Assembly (NCBI GenBank): GCA_016872535.1
Contig: VGZQ01000031.1
Coordinates: 1-34,110 of the forward strand
Reading direction: 5' to 3'
Source: Rhodospirillales bacterium
Lineage (GTDB): Bacteria > Pseudomonadota > Alphaproteobacteria > Rhodospirillales > 2-12-FULL-67-15
Length of the DNA stretch: 34,110 bases
This document shows positions 24,799-32,854 of the stretch, in pieces; positions within the stretch are counted from its first letter, which is position 1, and each line of letters starts with the position of its first letter. The translations under genes and the position numbers were made by a program. Under the pieces are notes generated by a model. It had not been told where the DNA came from. It saw only the letters and a list, made by a program, of their open reading frames with translations, and made no database searches.

Positions 24799-26049
24799 TC
24801 AGTTGACGATGTTCACCCCTTCGCGCCGGGCCGCTTCCGGCGGCTGCGTTTCGCGCAACCGGCGCGCATCCTCATATTTGGCGAGCGCATCGAGCATCAC
24901 GTCCGAAAACCAACCGCCCTCGACGCCGATAGCGCCGGCCGGGGCAGCGAAGGCTCCGGCCAGGGCGCCGGGGGTACGCTTGACGGCGAGCTGGGCCAGC
25001 GGATCGGGCGCCAGCGCGCGCGTCGCGGACGGGATCGCCGCCGGGGGAACCGTCGCCGGCGAAGTCGGGCGAACGATTTCGGATTGCTGATCCGGCGGCG
25101 AGTAGAATCCCTTCCAGCCGGGACCGGCGATCGGCCCGCGCGGCGGCGGCGGCGGTAGATCGTTGTCGAGGGCCGGCGCGGATTGGGGCGCGGGCGACGG
25201 CGCAAGCGCCGCGGGTCGCAGCGCGGCCTGAGCAAACTCGACATTCGGCCCGGCGATCGGAATCGCGCCCGGCGGCAGCAGCTCGGCCAGGGCTTGTTCG
25301 TCGGCGCTCGGCGCGCGGTCGGAAGCGACCGCGGGCTTCGGATTCGACTCGTTGGCCGCCATCGCCGTCGCGGGCGCGGAGCCGTCCTTGAACAGCGCGA
25401 CTGCGTGCTCGCCCACGTCCTTGCCGCTCGCTTCGATCACCACGATGTTGGCGAGCGCGCCTAGCCCGCCGAGCGGGCCCATGAACAGCATCCCGCCCGC
25501 CATGCGCGCGCCGTGGCCGATCCGGTCTCCGGTCAACTCGCGATAGATCGTCGATACAATCGGGATGTGTTGCAGCGGGTTGATGGCGTCGATGATGTCG
25601 GCGAAGGAAAACTCGCCGTCCTGGAAGAGGCCCGGCGGTTCCGCCCTGACGTTCTCGGGTTTGGGCTCCCGCGCGGCGGTTTCGATTCGGGCGGGATCGT
25701 CGGTCACCGCCGGTCGCGGCGGCGACGAGCGTTCGGGCGAGGGCGGCGCGACAGGGCCGGGTTCGACGCGGGCGCGCCATTCCGGCACGGTGCCGTCCGC
25801 GCCGTCGGCGGCGCGCGCGGGCGAATCCCCGCGCGCGTCAGATAGAGCGCCCCTATCGGGGCGCGCGGGCGAATCCCCGCGCGCGTCAGATAGAACGCCC
25901 CCATCGGGGCGCGCGAGCGCGGCGGTGGCCATCAGGGCCTGCCAGGGCGACAGCAGGGCGCCGCCGCCCGCCGGATCGGCGGCCCGAATGGGGGCTGCGC
26001 GTTCGACGTTGGCGCGCCAGGCGCTAACGCCATCGACGGATAGGCTCAT
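24799..26049 (-). CDS. Proline/alanine-rich protein of unknown function with two inserted repeats
   Basis: The product has 416 residues and is mostly low-complexity Pro/Ala/Gly sequence, predicted disordered. The one ordered segment is near residues 145-220: FSFADIIDAINPLQHIPIVS followed by TIYRELTGDRIGHGARMAGG and MLFMGPLGGLGALANIVVIE, with a hydrophobic glycine-rich stretch that could lie in or on a membrane. This central part recurs in alphaproteobacterial proteins of unknown role. Residues 46-79 consist of two tandem palindromic repeats read as RPDRGAxxxARGDSPA. No signal peptide is visible. The C-terminal tail (MLDALAKYEDARRLRETQPP) is helical. The ATG at 26049 begins MSLSVDGVSAWRANVE. 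Confidence 0.65.
   Translation of the reverse strand: MSLSVDGVSAWRANVERAAPIRAADPAGGGALLSPWQALMATAALARPDGGVLSDARGDSPARPDRGALSDARGDSPARAADGADGTVPEWRARVEPGPVAPPSPERSSPPRPAVTDDPARIETAAREPKPENVRAEPPGLFQDGEFSFADIIDAINPLQHIPIVSTIYRELTGDRIGHGARMAGGMLFMGPLGGLGALANIVVIEASGKDVGEHAVALFKDGSAPATAMAANESNPKPAVASDRAPSADEQALAELLPPGAIPIAGPNVEFAQAALRPAALAPSPAPQSAPALDNDLPPPPPRGPIAGPGWKGFYSPPDQQSEIVRPTSPATVPPAAIPSATRALAPDPLAQLAVKRTPGALAGAFAAPAGAIGVEGGWFSDVMLDALAKYEDARRLRETQPPEAARREGVNIVN
25813..25866 (-). repeat. Palindromic coding repeat, copy E1 (48-bp unit)
   Basis: It lies inside the 24799-26049 gene, in forward orientation relative to it. The unit measured from 25813 to the next GCGCGC at 25861 is 48 bp. It encodes RPDRGALSDARGDSPA and shares its GCGCGC boundary with copy E2. 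Confidence 0.9.
25861..25914 (-). repeat. Palindromic coding repeat, copy E2 (48-bp unit)
   Basis: This is the tandem neighbour of E1, with 48 bp between boundary repeats (25861 to 25909). The first stem has changes (GCGCCCC-GATG-GGGGCGT on the gene strand), weakening the hairpin and changing the peptide to RPDGGVLSDARGDSPA. It has diverged more than E1. Confidence 0.9.
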
Positions 26050-26266
26050 GGCACGTTCCCTTTACTCGACGGCCGTTCGTTGCGGCCTTCGCGGGCTTCG
26101 GTTTTATGGGGTCCGAAACCCGCTTTGGTCATAACCGTCGCAAGGGACGTGCCACGATAAAATCGTTATATTTCAACACACTAAATGATATGCGGGGAGG
26201 GATTCGCGTTCCGGCGCGGCAAAAACTGCCGCCCGGCCTGGGGGGCCCCGGGGCCGGCTTGGCAAG

Positions 26267-27409
26267 CTAGAAGAGATGGCCGCCCTTGCTCGCCTTGGCG
26301 CGCAGATAGCGCTCGTTGTGCTTGTTGGCGGGAAAGGCGTGCGGCACCCGGCCCTCGACCGCGACCCCACAAGCCTGCAGCGCGCGGACCTTGTCGGGAT
26401 TGTTGGTCATCAGGCGGATGCGGGCGAAGCCGAGCAGGCCCAGCATGCGCGCGGCGGGCAGGTACACGCGCTCGTCGGCGTCGAAACCGAGTTGCTCGTT
26501 GGCGTCGATGGTGTCGAAACCGCGATCCTGCAATTCGTAGGCGCGCAGCTTGTTCACCAGCCCGATGCCGCGCCCTTCCTGGGCGAGATAAAGCAGCGCC
26601 CCGCCCCCGGCGCGGGCGATTTCGCCGATTGCGCCGCGCAGCTGGTCGCCGCAATCGCAACGGAGCGAACCCAGCAAATCGCCGGTAAAGCACTCCGAAT
26701 GAATGCGGACCAGAACCGGCCGGGCGGGATCGGGATCGCCGATCACCAACGCCAAGTGTTCGAGGCCGCCGTCCCTCGGCCGAAAGGCGATGACCCGGGT
26801 GTTCTCCGCGCCGGGCAGCGGCACGCGCGCCTCGCTGACCTTGGCGAGCGTGCGCGCCGAAATGGCGTCGTATTGGAACACGTCGCCGGCATCGACCATC
26901 AGCAAGCCATGGCGCGCCGCCCACGCGGCGAGATCGCCCGAATCGGCCGACGCCAACGGGGCCACCAGCGCCGCCGGCAGCAAGCGCGCCAACTTGGTGA
27001 GCGCGACGGCCGCGGTTTCGCAACCGAACGCGGACGGCTCGCCGATGGCGAAGTTAAACGCCCGCGCGTCCGTCGCGGACAGCGGATCGGCGAGATCCCG
27101 CACCAGCGCGGCGTCGAAGGCGGCGGCCGCGAGAGTGACGACACGCTGATTATCGCCGCCAAGCCCGAGCACCTTGGCCCGCCGTCCGGTGAGGACGAGA
27201 ACCGGGCGGCTCTGGGCGCGCCGCGCGAGGGTATCGAGCGAGGATTCGGTCGCGGCCTCTGCCGCCAGCGCCAACGCCGCGCGTCCGTGCGCGGCGGCGA
27301 TCACGACCATATGACCCCGGCGCAGTTCGGCGACGGCGCGATCAACCGCGAGCAGCGAAACCGGCTCGCGGCTCAAGGGAATATTCGGCAACTCGGAACG
27401 TTCGGGCAT
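26267..27409 (-). CDS. ribA: GTP cyclohydrolase II with degenerate N-terminal domain
   Basis: The product has 380 residues. The C-terminal half (from about 200) is a complete RibA: zinc ligands Cys240, Cys251 and Cys253 in HSECFTGDLLGSLRCDCGDQ, catalytic LAQEGRGIGLVNKLRAYELQ, then TIDANEQLGFDADER, LMTNNPDKVRAL and NKHNERYLRAKASKGGH. It opens the imidazole ring of GTP as the first step of riboflavin synthesis. The N-terminal 200 residues resemble the length and position of the RibB (DHBP synthase) domain in RibBA but lack its acidic catalytic motif, as in other alphaproteobacterial RibA proteins. The gene is divergent from the response regulator. Confidence 0.93.
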   Translation of the reverse strand: MPERSELPNIPLSREPVSLLAVDRAVAELRRGHMVVIAAAHGRAALALAAEAATESSLDTLARRAQSRPVLVLTGRRAKVLGLGGDNQRVVTLAAAAFDAALVRDLADPLSATDARAFNFAIGEPSAFGCETAAVALTKLARLLPAALVAPLASADSGDLAAWAARHGLLMVDAGDVFQYDAISARTLAKVSEARVPLPGAENTRVIAFRPRDGGLEHLALVIGDPDPARPVLVRIHSECFTGDLLGSLRCDCGDQLRGAIGEIARAGGGALLYLAQEGRGIGLVNKLRAYELQDRGFDTIDANEQLGFDADERVYLPAARMLGLLGFARIRLMTNNPDKVRALQACGVAVEGRVPHAFPANKHNERYLRAKASKGGHLF

Positions 27410-27451
27410 CGCAAACGGCTATTGTGTCGGCGGAGGAGAATATTAGAGGAT

Positions 27452-27498
27452 CGAAAGGCCTTTCGCCGCAATGTAATATCAAGTATTTTCAAGATATT
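27452..27498. promoter_or_regulatory. Inverted repeats between ribA and the response-regulator gene
   Basis: This 135-bp divergent intergenic region contains the perfect 14-bp palindrome CGAAAGGCCTTTCG (27452-27465) and an AT-rich inverted repeat AATATC-N12-GATATT (27475-27498). They could be operators or parts of the two divergent promoters. No known factor is assigned. Confidence 0.3.
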
Positions 27499-27544
27499 CG
27501 CTTAAATTGGAACAGGCAAAACGAAACCAGCGCGGACGGCGTCG

Positions 27545-28237
27545 ATGGCGGGGTTGGCCAAGAAACTGTTGTTGGTGGACGACGATCCGGCGTTCGTCGA
27601 GACGCTGAGCGAGCAATTGCGCCAAAGCGAAGGTTTCGTCGTCACCACGGCCGCCACGGCCAAGGAAGCGCTCGACAAGATCCGCGCCGACTACTGCGAC
27701 GTCGTCATCCTCGACATCGGGCTGCCCGACATGGACGGGCGCGAAGCCTGCCGCGCCATGCGCCAGGCCGGGATCAAGACGCCGATCATCATGCTGACCG
27801 GCGCGGACACCGATGCCGATGCGATCAAGGGTCTCGAATCGGGCGCGAGCGACTACGTCACCAAGCCGTTTCGAATCGGCGTCCTGCTGGCGCGCATCCG
27901 GGCGCACATCCGTCAGCACGAACTCAGCGACGACGCGGTGTTCACGGTCGGCCCCTACGTGTTTCAACCGAGCGCGCGCATGCTGGTGCATAAAGACAAC
28001 AAGAAGAAGGTCCGGCTCACCGACAAGGAGGCGGCGATTCTCAAATATCTTTACCGCGCCGGCGACCGGGCGATCCCGCGTGAAACCCTGCTCGGCGAGG
28101 TTTGGGGCTATAACGCGGGCGTGACCACCCACACCCTGGAAACCCATGTCTACCGGTTGCGTCAGAAAATCGAACGCGCACCGGGCCGCGCCGAAATCCT
28201 GATCACCGAACCGGGCGGCTATCGATTGATCCCGTAA
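27545..28237 (+). CDS. OmpR/PhoB-family response regulator (orphan)
   Basis: The product has 230 residues. The receiver domain has the acidic pocket LLLVDDDPAF, phosphoacceptor Asp57 in VVILDIGLPDMDG, Thr in IIMLTGADTD and Lys in DYVTKPF. The winged-helix DNA-binding domain includes VRLTDKEAAILKYLYRAGD, LLGEVWGYNAGVTTHTLETH and VYRLRQKIE, ending in GGYRLIP. No histidine kinase lies nearby, so its input is unknown. It is divergent from ribA, and a set of hairpins follows its stop codon. Confidence 0.93.
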   Translation: MAGLAKKLLLVDDDPAFVETLSEQLRQSEGFVVTTAATAKEALDKIRADYCDVVILDIGLPDMDGREACRAMRQAGIKTPIIMLTGADTDADAIKGLESGASDYVTKPFRIGVLLARIRAHIRQHELSDDAVFTVGPYVFQPSARMLVHKDNKKKVRLTDKEAAILKYLYRAGDRAIPRETLLGEVWGYNAGVTTHTLETHVYRLRQKIERAPGRAEILITEPGGYRLIP

Positions 28238-28246
28238 GGCCCGCGT

Positions 28247-28287
28247 AAAAAAGTGTGCGCCCGGCAAGGGGGGCGAGCCGGGCGCAC
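28247..28287 (-). terminator. Intrinsic terminator, minus strand
   Basis: The stem GTGCGCCCGGC pairs with GCCGGGCGCAC (11 bp, 11-nt loop). Transcribed leftwards it is followed by ACTTTTTT. It ends the minus-strand transcript coming from lolA and/or the predicted small RNA. Confidence 0.8.
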
Positions 28288-28346
28288 GGGTTCCTTACGG
28301 AACCTGCGGATGGCAGGGGAGCCATCCGTCGGCCGGAGTAATCCGG
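28247..28346 (-). ncRNA. Predicted structured small RNA or terminator array, minus strand
   Basis: Four consecutive perfect hairpins occupy 28255-28346: an 11-bp stem (28255-28265/28277-28287), a 6-bp stem with four-base loop (28289-28304), an 8-bp stem (28307-28314/28321-28328) and a 5-bp stem with four-base loop (28333-28346; GTAA on the plus strand). Read on the minus strand, the last is the 11-bp GC stem followed by ACTTTTTT, a strong intrinsic terminator, and two loops are C-rich (CCCCCC and CCCC). It could be a small RNA of about 100 nt, or the 3' end and terminator of lolA, whose stop is 100 bp upstream. No promoter was identified with confidence. Confidence 0.45.
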
Positions 28347-28448
28347 ACCTTTTCTTGAAATGGTCGGAAATGCCCCCGGATCAACCCCGGCCGGGCGGGA
28401 TTTTCCGCGGGATAAAACGCCCTCGAATCAATATGTTAACAATACCGG

Positions 28449-29141
28449 CTAATTCGCGGGGGGCTTTTCCACCATCTCATCGAACAAGAAGAGCTTGGGC
28501 TCCAGCGCGACGCCGAATTCGGGGGCGAGCAGAGCGACGTCGGTCACGGCCCCCTGGGCGTCGGTGACGGTCCATTTGCGCAAAGCGAGCGGCTTGTCCG
28601 CGAACACCAGCGCCAGCGCGCCTTGGCCGGGATCGGCGGCCTGAACGAGAGTGATCCTGAGCGCTCCCGGCGAGCGTTCGAGGCGCGCGATCGCCAAATC
28701 GCCGCCCGAAAGACGGATTTTTTCGCGCAACAGCACCGCCGCCGGCGTCTGGTCCGAACCGAAATACTGCACCTGCTTGAGTTCGCGATCGTAGTAACCG
28801 ACCGTCTTGTCGTGGGCGACGATCAGGATCGGCACCGGCGGATCGTAGGCGATGCGGAGCTTTCCCGGCCGGGCCATGAACAGGCTGCCTTCGGCTTGCG
28901 CGCCGGAAGGCGCGACCTGGAAAAAGCGCGAACGCAACGTGCGGATGCCGTTGAGGTATTCCTCGACGCGGGCGACGTCGGCGAGATCCTCGGCCGACAA
29001 GCGCGCGGGCGAATCCCCGCGCGAATCGTATGATGCGCCCCTATCGGGGCGCGCCGGCTCGAATTTCGGCGCCGCATGCGCCCCGCCGGCCGCGTACCAA
29101 AGCATCAAAGCGAACAGGATGGATCGCAGCATGAGGGTCAT
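28449..29141 (-). CDS. lolA: Outer-membrane lipoprotein carrier LolA-like, with inserted repeat
   Basis: The product has 230 residues. The signal peptide MTLMLRSILFALMLWYAAGG is cleaved near GGAHA. Residues 29-47 are a palindromic repeat (ARPDRGASYDSRGDSPARL) placed between the signal peptide and the mature domain. The LolA fold follows: ADVARVEEYLNGIRTLRSRF, FQVAPSGAQAEGSLFMARPGKLRIAYDPP, then YYDRELKQVQYFGSDQTPAA. It carries lipoproteins across the periplasm to the outer membrane. The repeat lengthens the N-terminal linker without touching the barrel, and its 48-bp unit keeps the frame. The gene is divergent from the DM13 gene. Confidence 0.85.
   Translation of the reverse strand: MTLMLRSILFALMLWYAAGGAHAAPKFEPARPDRGASYDSRGDSPARLSAEDLADVARVEEYLNGIRTLRSRFFQVAPSGAQAEGSLFMARPGKLRIAYDPPVPILIVAHDKTVGYYDRELKQVQYFGSDQTPAAVLLREKIRLSGGDLAIARLERSPGALRITLVQAADPGQGALALVFADKPLALRKWTVTDAQGAVTDVALLAPEFGVALEPKLFLFDEMVEKPPAN
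29001..29054 (-). repeat. Palindromic coding repeat, copy F (48-bp unit)
   Basis: It lies inside lolA, in forward orientation relative to the gene. The GCGCGC boundaries at 29001 and 29049 are 48 bp apart. The GATA-loop hairpin is intact; the second stem has lost one GC pair in its outer arm (TTCGCGCGGGG), with compensating spacer length so that the total is unchanged. Confidence 0.9.
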
Positions 29142-29257
29142 AACGGGCCCATATATGCGCCCGACCGCCCGGAAAGGAAAGGGATCTCGAAGGGCGCCTT
29201 TCGACCGACCCGGCGCTATGATTAAAATGCGGCGGCTTGGGAGAAGGAAAAGACAGG

Positions 29258-29749
29258 TTGCGGTTCGGAAAAGCCATCGCCTTCGTCATCGGCGGCCTGC
29301 TCGGCACGGGCGCCGGATTTGCGCTCGGCATCTTCGTCTATCCCTACATTTTTCTGGCTGATATCGTCGCCACGGAAACGGCGACCGCCCGCGACGCCGC
29401 CCCGGTCGCCACCGGCACCTTCGTTCATGCCAACCCGTCCGACCCGATCCATTGGGGGCGGGGCCGGGTCAGCGTCTACAGGGACGCCGTATTCCTGCAT
29501 GACGATTTCAAGGTCGGTCCGGGCCCCAAGTTCCACGTCTATCTCGTGCCCGACGCGGACGTGACGCCGACGACCGAGGTCGAAAAGACCATGTTCGTCG
29601 ATCTGGGGCGCTTACGGGCGTTCCAGGGCAGCCAGAACTACGCCATTCCGGCCGGAATCGACCCCGCGCGCTACGGCAGCGTGGTTATTTGGTGCGAGCA
29701 CTTCAAGGTGCTGATCTCGCCGGCGAAGCTCGCGCCCGCAAACCGTTAA
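29258..29749 (+). CDS. Membrane-anchored DM13-domain protein
   Basis: The product has about 163 residues. An N-terminal membrane helix (AIAFVIGGLLGTGAGFALGI) anchors a periplasmic DM13 domain: GTFVHANPSDPIHWGRGRVS, VFLHDDFKVGPGPKFHVYLV and SVVIWCEHFKVLISPAKL. The single conserved Cys in 'VVIWC' is typical. DM13 domains are proposed to take part in electron transfer, which fits its place next to the multiheme cytochrome operon. The start is uncertain; TTG at 29258 has the best spacing from GGAGAAGG, and TTG 29237 is an alternative. It converges with the NapC-type gene. Confidence 0.78.
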   Translation: MRFGKAIAFVIGGLLGTGAGFALGIFVYPYIFLADIVATETATARDAAPVATGTFVHANPSDPIHWGRGRVSVYRDAVFLHDDFKVGPGPKFHVYLVPDADVTPTTEVEKTMFVDLGRLRAFQGSQNYAIPAGIDPARYGSVVIWCEHFKVLISPAKLAPANR

Positions 29750-29765
29750 GCGATCGAACTCGGGG

Positions 29766-30368
29766 TCAGTTCTTCTTGACGACAATGTCGCGCGGGCCTT
29801 TTTCGCCTTCGGGCTCCTTGTGGGCGATGGCGAAGTGACAATCGATGCAGGTCCGGCCCTCCTGGCGGCCTTTCGCATGCCGGTCCCAGGCCTTTTCCGA
29901 CTGCTTCTTCTGCGCCATCGACTGCCAATCGTGGCAGTTGCGGCATTCGAGCGAGTCGTTCTTCTTCATTACCGTCCAGACGTTGACGGCGAGCTGGTAG
30001 CGCTGCGCTTCGAACTTCTCGGGCGTGTCCATCGCGCCCATGATGTGCTTGGGCAGTTCGTTGAACGAGGCCTCGATCTTGCGGATCATCTTGGGTCCCC
30101 ATTCCTTGGGGACATGGCAGTCGGCACAGACCGCGCGCACGCCGGTGCGGTTGTTGTAATGGATCGTCTCCTTGTATTCGGCGTAGACGTTGTCGCGCAT
30201 CTCGTGGCAGGAGATGCAGAAGGCTTCGGTGTTGGACAATTCGATCGCCCAGTTGAATCCGCCCCAGAACAGGATGCCGAAAACGGCCCCGCCGCCTGCA
30301 AGCACGCCGACGGAAAGTTTGGCCGACGGCCGCCACAAGGCCCGCCAGAGGTCGATGAGTCGGTTCAT
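29766..30368 (-). CDS. NapC/NirT-family tetraheme cytochrome c (CymA-like)
   Basis: The product has 200 residues. One N-terminal membrane helix (SVGVLAGGGAVFGILFWGGF) anchors a periplasmic domain with four CxxCH heme sites: CISCH at 51, CADCH at 81, CRNCH at 142 and CIDCH at 174. This is the size and heme layout of NapC/NirT/CymA quinol dehydrogenases, which move electrons between the quinone pool and periplasmic carriers. As the last gene of the MtrAB-type operon it probably links the inner membrane to the decaheme cytochrome. The ATG at 30368 is used; a longer open frame upstream only reads through an intergenic repeat. Confidence 0.92.
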   Translation of the reverse strand: MNRLIDLWRALWRPSAKLSVGVLAGGGAVFGILFWGGFNWAIELSNTEAFCISCHEMRDNVYAEYKETIHYNNRTGVRAVCADCHVPKEWGPKMIRKIEASFNELPKHIMGAMDTPEKFEAQRYQLAVNVWTVMKKNDSLECRNCHDWQSMAQKKQSEKAWDRHAKGRQEGRTCIDCHFAIAHKEPEGEKGPRDIVVKKN

Positions 30369-30395
30369 GGGTGCTCCTATCGATCGGTTGAAAAC

Positions 30396-30473
30396 GTCAC
30401 CCCGGCCGAAGCGCAGCGGAGAGCCGGGGTCCAAGCATTCAAAAAAGCGGGATTCCCGCGTTCGCGGGAATGA
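30396..30473. repeat. Intergenic REP-like palindromic repeat
   Basis: Two hairpins lie in tandem: CCCCGGC (30400-30406) pairing with GCCGGGG (30423-30429), and TTCCCGCG-TT-CGCGGGAA (30453-30470). This type of sequence ('GATTCCCGCG..CGCGGGAATGAC') is a widespread extragenic repeat in proteobacteria, often mistranslated as SFPRTRE. It sits between the NapC-type gene and the cytochrome c gene and could modulate expression within the operon. Confidence 0.7.
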
Positions 30474-30491
30474 CAAAACGGTCGCATGCGG

Positions 30492-30815
30492 CTAGCGCGA
30501 CAGGATCCACTCGGCCAGGTTCTTGAGCGCGGCGTCGTCGCCCTGGGTCTTCTTGTGCTTTTCCTTCTTGCCGTCGACCTCGACCATGGGTTCCGAGGAC
30601 ATATGGGCGACCAGCTTCTGCACGCCGTCGGGCTTGCCCTTGTATTTCTCGGCGACCTTTTTGTAGGCGGGGCCTTCCTTGTCCCGGGCGACCGCGTGGC
30701 ATTTGCCGCAATCGTTGTCCTTCAGCACCTTTTCCGCGGCCTTGGCGTCGACGGCATGGGCGGACAGGGGAGCCAAGGCCAAGCCGGCGGCGACGATCAG
30801 GGAAAACGCGCGCAT
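30492..30815 (-). CDS. Monoheme class I cytochrome c
   Basis: The product has 107 residues. The signal peptide MRAFSLIVAAGLALAPLSAH is cleaved after AHA. The single heme site is CGKCH (Cys36, Cys39, His40), followed by GPAYKKVAEKYKGKPD and a Met-containing region (HMSSEPM) for the distal ligand. It ends with a C-terminal helix (ALKNLAEWILSR), as in small class I cytochromes. It is a soluble periplasmic carrier, probably shuttling electrons between the NapC-type protein and the MtrA-type cytochrome. It follows mtrB by about 60 bp. Confidence 0.92.
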   Translation of the reverse strand: MRAFSLIVAAGLALAPLSAHAVDAKAAEKVLKDNDCGKCHAVARDKEGPAYKKVAEKYKGKPDGVQKLVAHMSSEPMVEVDGKKEKHKKTQGDDAALKNLAEWILSR

Positions 30816-30874
30816 GTTTATTTTCTCCGCGATTGAGAGTTGAGAATCAGGCATCGAAACGGAACGCCGGAAGA

Positions 30875-32836
30875 TCACCAGCGGTGATAGTAGGAAAGGC
30901 CGATGAAGTGGGTCTGCTCGTTGTCCGGGATTTTGACTTCCGCGCCGTTGGCGTAGACCATGCCTTTCCAGGTCCAGTCCCGCGCGGTCACGTGGGCAAA
31001 GCCGTACTTGAGTTTGATGCCGCTGTTGTCGGCGAGAGCGTAGTCGCCGGTGAGCGTCAGCAGCCATTGGCGGTATTCGATGTCCGGCAGCGAAGGACCG
31101 ATGCCGGTGGCGATGGCGGTGGTCGGCGCGAAGCCGTGGACGCTGGTGTCCTCGGAGCGCTGCAGGTCGGCGACAAACTTGATGTTGTCGACGGGCTTGC
31201 CGGTCAAGGTCGCACCGATGGCTTTGCCGATGTGGCGCAGCCGGGATACGAACGGAACGCTGCCGTCCAGGAACATCTGCTCCATCTGGATGGTGTTCCA
31301 GGCGAGCCAGCCGGAAACGTCCCAATCGTCGGCGAACTTGTAGTTGGCGTCGAGGGAGGAGAAATAGGCGTTTCCCTCCTGCGGGCCGATGTCGCGGGCG
31401 CCGTACACGTCGCGCGAGATTTCGCCGAGCCATTGCAGCGAAAAATCGTTGGTCGGCGACCAGTTCAACGTCGCCCGGCCTTTGTCGCGGCTGCGGTTGG
31501 CCCACAGGATGGGATCGTTGGCATTGACGCCGCCGGTGCCGGTTATCTGGTGGCCCGATCCGAACCGCTCGGAATGGACGTAACCGATCGAGCCGCTCAA
31601 GTTCTCGAGCAGCGGACGGCGGAGATCAAGCCTGGCCGACACTTCGTCGGTCTTGGTGCGGAAACTCGCGTGGCGGATGGCGGGCGAGGTCCGATCCCAG
31701 TGCTCGTAACCGATGCCGCCAACCAACTTGAACTGCATCGGCAGCTGGTATGTGACTTCCGCGTCGGTGTTCGCGGTGCCGCGCGAGAAGGGAATGTTGT
31801 AGCCGGTGCGGGCGGTCGAGCCGGCAACATAGGCCACCTGCGGCGTGACGTCGTTGCGTTCCTCGTAGCGCATCTTGACCCGGCTCGAGAGGTCCTTGGT
31901 CGGCCGCGAGCTCAGCCCCAAGTTGAGAAGCGTGTTGTGCACCTTGCCGCCGAGGTCGGTGCGGCCGCTTCTAGTATTGGGTTCGAAAAAAGTCTCGTTC
32001 TGGGTGAGCAGGCCATAGGAAGCGTTGAACGTGCCCCGCGTCGTCGGCGTGAAGCTGTAGCCGCCGTTGACGAACACCTGATGCATCATGTTGTTCAAGG
32101 GCAGCGAAACGTCCCCGTGCGTCGAGCCGGTGGTAACCACGCGCTCGGCCTCGTTCTGGAAAATCGAGCCGAGATAGCCGGCCTGCATCTGCAACTGCTT
32201 GCCGGTATAGCTGATGGTTCCCTGGTATTCCTGGGTGGTGAACTCGATCGGCTCGGCCACGAAAAAGAATCCCTGCACGCCCCACTGGCGCATGCCGGTC
32301 TTGCGTTCCTCGCGCGCCGAGAAGCTGACCTCGTAGCCGTCGCCGAGCTTCTTGGCGCCGCCGAGCTTCAGCTTGTCACGGTTCATCTCCAACTCGACCT
32401 CGCGTCGCAAACCGTTGGTTCGGATAATATTCGTGGAGCCGAGCCCGACGACGGACGTCGTAATGACGTTCGGGTTGGTGTAGTTCGACCGGCCGCCTTC
32501 GACGAAATAGTTCCAGTCGCCCTGACGCTCGTGCTCGAAGCGGAATTCGCCGCCCTCGAGGCCGAGGCTTTCGGCGTTGAAGCGGAGCCACGTGCCGGTC
32601 TTGTCGTCGCGCTGGAGAATGGAGGCGTCGAAAATCGGATAAACGCCGCTGCCGCCGGCCATGCCGTTGAAGCTGCCGAACTTGCGCGATTCGTCGCCGA
32701 TGCCGGCGATGCCGATTTCGACCCGGCTTTGCGGATGGATCAGGGATTCGACCGTCGGTTCTTCGGCGGTCGCCGGCACCGCGGCCGAAACGGCCGCGGA
32801 AGCAAGAAGCGAATAGCGGAGGGGAGCTCTTTTCAT
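30875..32836 (-). CDS. MtrB/PioB-family outer-membrane beta-barrel
   Basis: The product has about 653 residues, normal for the family. After the signal peptide (MKRAPLRYSLLASAAVSAAV, cut near PATA) comes a large series of alternating-pattern beta strands with periodic aromatic ends, finishing in FIGLSYYHRW, a typical C-terminal barrel strand. MtrB/PioB/MtoB proteins form a porin that sheathes a decaheme cytochrome so that electrons cross the outer membrane. The gene follows the decaheme cytochrome gene by 18 bp with a clear AAGGGG site. The ATG at 32836 is preferred to an upstream in-frame start. Confidence 0.92.
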   Translation of the reverse strand: MKRAPLRYSLLASAAVSAAVPATAEEPTVESLIHPQSRVEIGIAGIGDESRKFGSFNGMAGGSGVYPIFDASILQRDDKTGTWLRFNAESLGLEGGEFRFEHERQGDWNYFVEGGRSNYTNPNVITTSVVGLGSTNIIRTNGLRREVELEMNRDKLKLGGAKKLGDGYEVSFSAREERKTGMRQWGVQGFFFVAEPIEFTTQEYQGTISYTGKQLQMQAGYLGSIFQNEAERVVTTGSTHGDVSLPLNNMMHQVFVNGGYSFTPTTRGTFNASYGLLTQNETFFEPNTRSGRTDLGGKVHNTLLNLGLSSRPTKDLSSRVKMRYEERNDVTPQVAYVAGSTARTGYNIPFSRGTANTDAEVTYQLPMQFKLVGGIGYEHWDRTSPAIRHASFRTKTDEVSARLDLRRPLLENLSGSIGYVHSERFGSGHQITGTGGVNANDPILWANRSRDKGRATLNWSPTNDFSLQWLGEISRDVYGARDIGPQEGNAYFSSLDANYKFADDWDVSGWLAWNTIQMEQMFLDGSVPFVSRLRHIGKAIGATLTGKPVDNIKFVADLQRSEDTSVHGFAPTTAIATGIGPSLPDIEYRQWLLTLTGDYALADNSGIKLKYGFAHVTARDWTWKGMVYANGAEVKIPDNEQTHFIGLSYYHRW

Positions 32837-32854
32837 GACCGAACCCCTTTCCAT

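Noticed and set aside
28255-28346. tRNA or signal-recognition-particle RNA at the four-hairpin region
   Set aside because: There is no cloverleaf, no TTCGANTC-like arm and no conserved SRP loop; the hairpins are independent and stacked in series.
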